19,908 nt of DNA from contig JBCCEJ010000096.1 of assembly GCA_039030335.1 (NCBI GenBank), forward strand, positions 1 to 19,908, read 5' to 3'. A program made the position numbers and the translations under genes. Positions 15,442 to 19,908 of the stretch are shown piece by piece. The first letter of the stretch is position 1, and the number at the start of each line of letters is the position of its first letter. Below the pieces are notes generated by a model. That model saw only the letters and a program-made list of their open reading frames with translations. It did no database searches and was not told the origin of the DNA. The DNA comes from JBCCEJ01 sp039030335. Its GTDB lineage: Bacteria; Pseudomonadota; Gammaproteobacteria; HK1.

Positions 15442-16577
15442 CAACTCGCTCCGTGGGTCAGCGCCAGCCGCATGACACTCTCACCAACCGCATCGATCAC
15501 CTGACCTACCTGCGCGTCGGTCATTTCCGGATACATCGGCAGCGACAGGATCTCATTGGCGGCCGTTTCCGATACCGGTAAAGACCCGCGGCCGCGACCG
15601 AACTCGGCGTAGGCCGGCTGTAGGTGGACCGGTATCGGATAGTGAATCCCGGTACCAATATCCCGGTCGGTCAACAACGCCTGCAACTCGTCGCGGTGTG
15701 GGTGCCTGACGGCATAGATGTGATAAACCGACTCCCGTCCGGCCGGCTCACCGGGCAACCTGAGTCCGATGCCGGTCAGCTCGCGCGTGTAGCGCTCGGC
15801 GATGCGCTGGCGCGCGGCGGTCCATGTTGGCAGATGCGCGAGCTTGATAGTCAAGATCGTGCCCTGGACGGCATCCATCCGGTAGTTGAATCCCTTGAAC
15901 CGGTGGACGTACTTCCGTTCCTGACCCCAGTCGCGCTGGCACCGCATGGCCGCGGCGAACGCATCGTCGTCGGTCACGACCAGGCCGCCTTCACCGTAGG
16001 CTCCGAGATTCTTGCCGGGATAGAAACTGAAACAACCCATATCACCGATCGTGCCGGCCGCGCAGCCCTGACAGGTGGCGCCGTGCGCCTGAGCAGCGTC
16101 TTCGATGACAACGAGGTCATGGCGCTGCGCAAACGCGGTCACAGCCTGCATATCGACCGGCAAACCGTGTAGATGAACCGGCATCACGGCGCGGGTACGG
16201 TCGGTCAGCGCGCCGTCGAGCTGGCGCGCATCCATGCTGAGGGTATCGGCATCCACGTCGACAAAGCGCGCCGTTGCGCCGGCGTAGTCGATCGCGGCAA
16301 CCGTTGCGACAAAGGTACTGGCGACGGTAATGACCTCATCGCCAGGACCGATACCAGCGGCCAGCAATGCGAGATGCAGCGCGCTCGTGCCCGAACTCAC
16401 GGCCACCGCGTGGCGGGCACCCACAAATGCGGCAAACGCGGCTTCGAACGCCTCAACCTCCGGACCGAGGGCATATCGCCCACTCGCGAGCGTCGCCAGG
16501 ACGGCTGGCTCGATTTCCGACTTCAAGTCCTGATACTGCGTGCGCAGATCGACGAACGGTACGGATTCACTGCTCAT
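15441..16577 (-). CDS. DegT-family aminotransferase, WbpE/WlbC-like (first of two)
   Basis: This is a 378-residue PLP enzyme of the sugar aminotransferase family. The N-terminal PFVDLRTQY (7-15) is typical of the WbpE/WlbC and FdtB-like branch, which aminates C3-keto nucleotide sugars. PLP contacts include SSGTSALHLAL (61-71), Asp160 and Gln163 in VIEDAAQAHGA, and Lys189 in SFYPGKNLGAYGEGG. FNYRMDAVQ (about 230-238) and IHYPIPVHLQPAY (about 315-327) are also family hallmarks. With the neighbouring Gfo/Idh dehydrogenase and WbpD-like acetyltransferase it reconstructs an oxidise-aminate-acetylate module known from 2,3-diacetamido sugar pathways. A 96-base gap separates it from the dehydrogenase gene and it shares one base with the epimerase gene. 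Confidence 0.92.
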   Translation of the reverse strand: MSSESVPFVDLRTQYQDLKSEIEPAVLATLASGRYALGPEVEAFEAAFAAFVGARHAVAVSSGTSALHLALLAAGIGPGDEVITVASTFVATVAAIDYAGATARFVDVDADTLSMDARQLDGALTDRTRAVMPVHLHGLPVDMQAVTAFAQRHDLVVIEDAAQAHGATCQGCAAGTIGDMGCFSFYPGKNLGAYGEGGLVVTDDDAFAAAMRCQRDWGQERKYVHRFKGFNYRMDAVQGTILTIKLAHLPTWTAARQRIAERYTRELTGIGLRLPGEPAGRESVYHIYAVRHPHRDELQALLTDRDIGTGIHYPIPVHLQPAYAEFGRGRGSLPVSETAANEILSLPMYPEMTDAQVGQVIDAVGESVMRLALTHGAS

Positions 16578-16673
16578 GGAAATTTCTCATCGCGCAGAGT
16601 CGGGCGCAGCCAGACTCGCAGTCGGGCCGTCAGCAGAGGCCGAATGCGCGCCGCCTGACGGTGTAATCGTGCA

Positions 16674-17678
16674 TCACACGGAAACTGGCATACCGTGTTC
16701 GAGCATCGAACGTTCTGCTGCCTCGAGCAGACGCACGACCTGCAGGCCGGCCAGACCATCGTTGGGAGGCGTCACGCGATCGCGTACGCAGCGCACGAAG
16801 TTCTCGGCCTCGAGCAGCAGAGCTTCGCGGGCATCCAGGCGCGGCGCCAACATGTCGCCCATCCGGTAACCGATCAGCGTGTCGTAGATCTCGTTTCGTG
16901 TCTCCGTGGTGATCCCCCGGTCGTAGATCTTCACCTTCTCGCTCGCCTGCAGGTCATCGTAGACCAACATCTTCCTGCTCCCGCCGAGCAGGGTCTGTCT
17001 GATCTTGACCGGCGAGAGCCAGTTCACGTGAATATGAGCGATCAATGAACCGGGATACATGCACGTGAGATAGGCGACGTTGGCGGGCTTGCCCGGCACA
17101 TGCGCTTTGCCGGTTGCCGATACGGTTTCTGGCAAGCCTGGCAATACGTAGCCGAGGATCGCGAGATCGTGCACCGCGAGGTCCCACAGCACACTGACAT
17201 CGGCCTGGAACAGCCCGAGATTGACGCGCACCGAATCGAAATAATAGATCTCCCCCAGTTCACCCGACTCGACCAGCTCGCGCATCTTGCGAACGGCCCC
17301 GGTGTAGATGAACGTGTGATCGACCATCAGCGTCAGACCACTCGCCCGCGCCCGGTTTACCAGATCTTCGGCCTCCGCCGTGCTGGCTGCCAACGGCTTT
17401 TCGACGAACACGTGCTTGCCCGCTTCGAGGGCCAGGGTCGCGAGCCCGTGGTGCGTTGCCACCGGCGTCGCGATCGCGACGGCGTCGACATCAGGGCTTT
17501 CAACGAGTTGCCGGTGATCGGTCGTTGTACCTACGCCCGGATACTGTTTGCTGACCAACTCCAGGCGGGCCGCGTCCAGGTCGCTTACGTAGCTGACCGT
17601 CGCGCCGTCGGCTGCCATGAAATTGCGTACGAGGTTCGGACCCCAGTAGCCGTAACCGATTACGCCGATCTTCAGCAC
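16674..17678 (-). CDS. Gfo/Idh/MocA-family NAD(P)-dependent oxidoreductase (WlbA-like)
   Basis: This is a 334-residue sugar oxidoreductase. The N-terminal Rossmann fold shows GVIGYGYWGPNLVRNF (5-20), and the family signature EKP is at 93-95. The C-terminal domain begins around 120 and carries the catalytic-type motif DLAVHD (166-171). In amino-sugar clusters such proteins oxidise a hydroxyl, commonly C3, of a nucleotide sugar before transamination, as WlbA/WbpB do. The start is a GTG overlapping the upstream acetyltransferase stop by seven bases, which leaves no room for another start. Adjacent genes encode the matching acetyltransferase and aminotransferase. No UDP-GlcNAc 6-dehydrogenase (WbpA) is in the window, so the exact substrate is uncertain. 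Confidence 0.92.
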   Translation of the reverse strand: MLKIGVIGYGYWGPNLVRNFMAADGATVSYVSDLDAARLELVSKQYPGVGTTTDHRQLVESPDVDAVAIATPVATHHGLATLALEAGKHVFVEKPLAASTAEAEDLVNRARASGLTLMVDHTFIYTGAVRKMRELVESGELGEIYYFDSVRVNLGLFQADVSVLWDLAVHDLAILGYVLPGLPETVSATGKAHVPGKPANVAYLTCMYPGSLIAHIHVNWLSPVKIRQTLLGGSRKMLVYDDLQASEKVKIYDRGITTETRNEIYDTLIGYRMGDMLAPRLDAREALLLEAENFVRCVRDRVTPPNDGLAGLQVVRLLEAAERSMLEHGMPVSV

Positions 17679-18190
17679 GTCGGCGTGTCGTCGGAAGCCG
17701 CGGAACGCTCGTCGCTGCCGCGCTCGCGCGTATCACCGACGATGCGCGCAGGACATCCCACCACGAGCGCGTGGTCGGGTACATCGCGGGTCACAACCGA
17801 GCCGGCACCGACCATCGCGCCAACACCGATCGTAACGTTCGGCAAGATTGTGGCACCTGAACCAACCGAGGCGCCGGCGCGGACCCGGGTTGGCAACAAT
17901 TCCCAGTCATCGCTGGTCTGCGGCTCACCAGCCGCGTTGGTGGCGCGTGGAAAGAGATCGTTGGTGAACATGACACCGTGGCCGATAAATACGCCGTCTT
18001 CGATCGAGACACCCTCACAGATAAAGCTGTGACTCGAAATCTTGCAGTTTGCACCGATGTCCACATCGCGTTGGATTTCTACAAATGGACCCACCCGCGA
18101 ACCCGGGCCGATCCGGCAACCATAAAGATTTACGAGACTCGGCTGCATCACCGCAGCCGTCGGGTCGAGCATCACGTCGTCAGCGATCAT
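17672..18190 (-). CDS. Left-handed beta-helix N-acetyltransferase, WbpD/WlbB/FdtC-like
   Basis: This is a 172-residue hexapeptide-repeat acyltransferase, expected to be a trimer using acetyl-CoA. The segment from NLYGCRIG (21-28) through RVGPFVEIQ and CKISSHSFICEGVSIED to GHGVMFTND (about 69-77) is the recognisable signature of enzymes that acetylate the 3-amino group of nucleotide sugars. It continues with a loop containing LFPRATN and repeats such as GVGAMVGAGSVVT (about 131-143), and ends in GCPARIVGD. The ATG has AGGAA about ten bases upstream. It overlaps the dehydrogenase gene by seven bases, so the two are co-translated and probably act in one pathway. A 106-base gap separates it from the next gene upstream. 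Confidence 0.9.
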   Translation of the reverse strand: MIADDVMLDPTAAVMQPSLVNLYGCRIGPGSRVGPFVEIQRDVDIGANCKISSHSFICEGVSIEDGVFIGHGVMFTNDLFPRATNAAGEPQTSDDWELLPTRVRAGASVGSGATILPNVTIGVGAMVGAGSVVTRDVPDHALVVGCPARIVGDTRERGSDERSAASDDTPTC

Positions 18191-18296
18191 TCAAACGTCG
18201 TTTCCTGTTGTGGCGGCTCAGGAGGCCGCGTCCAGACGCTACCGCACACCGGCCATCGGATGGCAGCGGCTTTCAATTGAGCGACCCGCGCATCAG

Positions 18297-18968
18297 TTAC
18301 GAAGATCGGTCGGACAGGTGACGTTTGACGGTGGCGGGATTGCCGGCCACCAGCACATCGTCCGGCACGCAGCTGCGCACCACACTCCCCATTGCGACCA
18401 GAGTACCGTCACCGACTCGCGCGTTTTCGATCACTACGCTGCGGGTGCCCAGATAACAGCCGCGACCGATTTCGACACCGCCCGACAGGCACACACCGCC
18501 CGCGATACAACTATAGTCGCCGACGATAACGTCATGGCTGACAACCGAGTTGGGCAGTACGACCACGTGCCGGCCGAGGGCTGCATTCGCCGTCACCGTG
18601 GCGTTTTGCAAGATCACCGTGCCCGCCCCCAGCGACGCGTGACGCGACACGGCGGCGCTCGGATGCACCAGGGTCAGGTAGCGCTCGTCAGGAATTCCGG
18701 CGCGCGCGAGCAGCGCCGGTTTGCCGCGAAAACTCGCCGGGCTGCCGATGCCATTGACGAACCAGCAGTCCGTCAGGTCGGCAGCCGCCGCGAACGGCCC
18801 CAACACCGGTCGGCCCAGAAAGTGGACGCCATGGGTTTGCGGATCGTCGTCCAGATAGCCCACACAGTCGTAGTGTTCACTGCCACCGGCATCGTTCAGG
18901 TCCATCAGCGTGTCGACGATGTCGACCGACGTGCCGCCCGTGCCCAACACCACGACGCGTCTGCTCAA
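18297..18968 (-). CDS. NeuD/PglD-like sugar O- or N-acyltransferase
   Basis: This is a 223-residue protein with the two-part NeuD/PglD architecture. The N-terminal nucleotide-sugar-binding domain begins RRVVVLGTGG (3-12) and includes GYLDDD (37-42). The C-terminal left-handed beta-helix starts at VHPSA (101-105). The general base is expected to be His145 in NSVVSHDVIVGD, where family members have HD followed by the IGD pattern. Such enzymes acetylate bacillosamine precursors (PglD) or sialic-type sugars (NeuD). The start is a TTG with CAGGGA about nine bases upstream, just after the stop of the crotonase-like gene. It sits at the head of the glycan run but is separated from the WbpD-like gene by 106 bases, in which I see no gene. 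Confidence 0.9.
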   Translation of the reverse strand: MSRRVVVLGTGGTSVDIVDTLMDLNDAGGSEHYDCVGYLDDDPQTHGVHFLGRPVLGPFAAAADLTDCWFVNGIGSPASFRGKPALLARAGIPDERYLTLVHPSAAVSRHASLGAGTVILQNATVTANAALGRHVVVLPNSVVSHDVIVGDYSCIAGGVCLSGGVEIGRGCYLGTRSVVIENARVGDGTLVAMGSVVRSCVPDDVLVAGNPATVKRHLSDRSS

Positions 18969-18970
18969 GT

Positions 18971-19771
18971 TCAGCGTCCCTGCCAGTCGGGCCGACCGCG
19001 TGCGACGAAAGCGCGCACGCCGGCGTGGAAGTCATCGCTACCGTACGCCCGCGTAACGAGATCGTGATCGTCGACGACGCCCGCCTCGATCAGCCGAGCC
19101 AGCGCCGTCTTGGTCACGGCCATCGTGACCGGTGCATGACTCGCAAGCGTCGCTGCGCGCGCCGCCACAACATCGTCGAGCGCTTCCGACGGCGCGATCT
19201 CCAGCACGTAGCCATTCGCCAGCAACTCCTCGGCCGGCACCATTTCCGCGAGCAACAGCATCCGGCGAACGATGGACGGGCCGAGCTGCGCCATCAGCAC
19301 GGCCAGATTGCCAGTGGACAGACAGTTCCCGAGTGTCCGCGCAATGGGCACTCCGAAACGGGCACCGGGCGTTGCGATGCGAAAGTCACAAACGCTCGCG
19401 ATCGCCATGCCGCCGCCGACCGCCCATCCCTCAACGACCGCGATCGTCGGTATCTCCAGGCTGGCAACAGCGCCGACGTATCTTGCGATCGCCGCCTCGT
19501 AGCGCACGCCGTCGTCTCCGGATTCGAACGTCATGAACTGTTCGATATCGGTACCCGCGATGAACGCTTTGCCGCCAGCGCCGCGCAGCACCACCACCCG
19601 GACGTCGTCGCGGGCAGCGATGGCTGCACAAGACTCGGCGAGCCCCTCGTACATATCCCAGGTCATGGCGTTGCGGGCGCGCGGTCGGTCGAACCAGATC
19701 TGCGCAACGTGACCAGCTATCTCGAGTCTGGTCTGGCCTGCATCCGGCGCCGGATCGGCCGGCTTGTTCAT
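18971..19771 (-). CDS. Crotonase-superfamily protein (enoyl-CoA hydratase/isomerase-like), atypical active site
   Basis: This is a 266-residue crotonase-fold protein. The oxyanion-hole segments FIAGTDI (70-76) and GWAVGGGMAIASVCD (115-129) are clear, so binding of an acyl-CoA thioester is expected. The two glutamates that activate water in true enoyl-CoA hydratases appear to be missing. The residue after GGGM is Ala123, where crotonase has Glu in GGGCE. FGVPIARTLG has Ile143 where crotonase has Glu in FGQPE. It may therefore be an isomerase, hydrolase, decarboxylase or another superfamily activity. The ATG at 19771 has GGAGAAGG upstream; the ATG at 19879 would add 36 residues not typical of the family. 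It ends two bases before the NeuD-like start. Confidence 0.88.
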   Translation of the reverse strand: MNKPADPAPDAGQTRLEIAGHVAQIWFDRPRARNAMTWDMYEGLAESCAAIAARDDVRVVVLRGAGGKAFIAGTDIEQFMTFESGDDGVRYEAAIARYVGAVASLEIPTIAVVEGWAVGGGMAIASVCDFRIATPGARFGVPIARTLGNCLSTGNLAVLMAQLGPSIVRRMLLLAEMVPAEELLANGYVLEIAPSEALDDVVAARAATLASHAPVTMAVTKTALARLIEAGVVDDHDLVTRAYGSDDFHAGVRAFVARGRPDWQGR

Positions 19772-19823
19772 ATAGCCTTCTCCATCAGGACCTGCTCCGG
19801 CGGGGAGCGCGTCCATGTTCAGT

Positions 19824-19908
19824 TTACGAATCTGGCGCGGGCAGGTTGAGTGCCCAGTCACAGAATGCCTGCACTTCACGACGCTCGCCGTGCGTGGGCG
19901 GGTACACC
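19824..19908 (-). CDS. C-terminal tail of an unidentified protein (possibly LysR-type regulator)
   Basis: The last 27 codons and TAA stop of a minus-strand gene enter from the right edge. They read VYPPTHGERREVQAFCDWALNLPAPDS. The pattern VYPP...VQAFCDWA resembles the ends of LysR-type regulators (VYP...VRAFIDWL), but this is too short for a firm call. The coding frame is open to the edge and stops 52 bases before the crotonase-like start. Confidence 0.4.
   Translation of the reverse strand, partial: VYPPTHGERREVQAFCDWALNLPAPDS

Noticed and set aside
17100..18032. Plus-strand open frame of 310 codons
   Set aside because: It is antisense to the Gfo/Idh and WbpD-like genes, both clearly real.

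Overview
The window is GC-rich chromosomal DNA with dense, mostly minus-strand genes, frequent GTG and TTG starts, and stop/start overlaps of 1 to 7 bases. The gene families present (Glk-type glucokinase, GlgX, a DUF938 methyltransferase, an AtzG-like amidase subunit, a Sel1/SLT transglycosylase, WbpD/WlbB-like sugar acetyltransferases) fit a proteobacterium, probably a gammaproteobacterium. That placement is inference. No rRNA, tRNA, CRISPR, insertion sequence or phage gene was seen.

Region 1 (1-4296, minus strand) holds the N-terminal three quarters of a glucokinase, an amidase-signature enzyme with a small GatC/AtzG-like subunit gene just upstream, a DUF938 methyltransferase, a glutaredoxin-DinB fusion and an orphan HPt protein. 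The fusion gene is the most striking item. Its real start, with a good ribosome binding site, lies upstream of an in-frame TGA. That TGA sits exactly where the first cysteine of the glutaredoxin C-T-S-C motif is expected, and a hairpin follows at SECIS distance. I read it as a candidate selenoprotein (U-T-S-C) that ordinary gene calling would truncate.

Region 2 (4565-10607) centres on carbohydrate metabolism and the cell envelope. GlgX (minus) is preceded by a small cysteine-rich ORF that overlaps its TTG start. A roughly 490-base divergent intergenic region follows, with overlapping dyads and five 14-bp tandem repeats. Then come a sugar-1-phosphate nucleotidyltransferase, a Sel1/SLT lytic transglycosylase and an EamA transporter, all on the plus strand.

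Region 3 (10610-19908, minus strand) opens with a YtcJ-type amidohydrolase that converges on the transporter gene. It continues as a nucleotide-sugar and surface-glycan cluster. In transcription order this is a NeuD/PglD-like acyltransferase, a WbpD/WlbB-like acetyltransferase, a Gfo/Idh dehydrogenase, a DegT-type aminotransferase, an NAD-dependent epimerase/dehydratase, a second DegT-type aminotransferase and a membrane GT2 glycosyltransferase. The set fits synthesis of one or two acylated amino sugars and their transfer to a lipid carrier or envelope glycan. Just upstream lie a crotonase-fold protein lacking the usual hydratase glutamates and the tail of an unidentified protein, possibly a LysR-type regulator.
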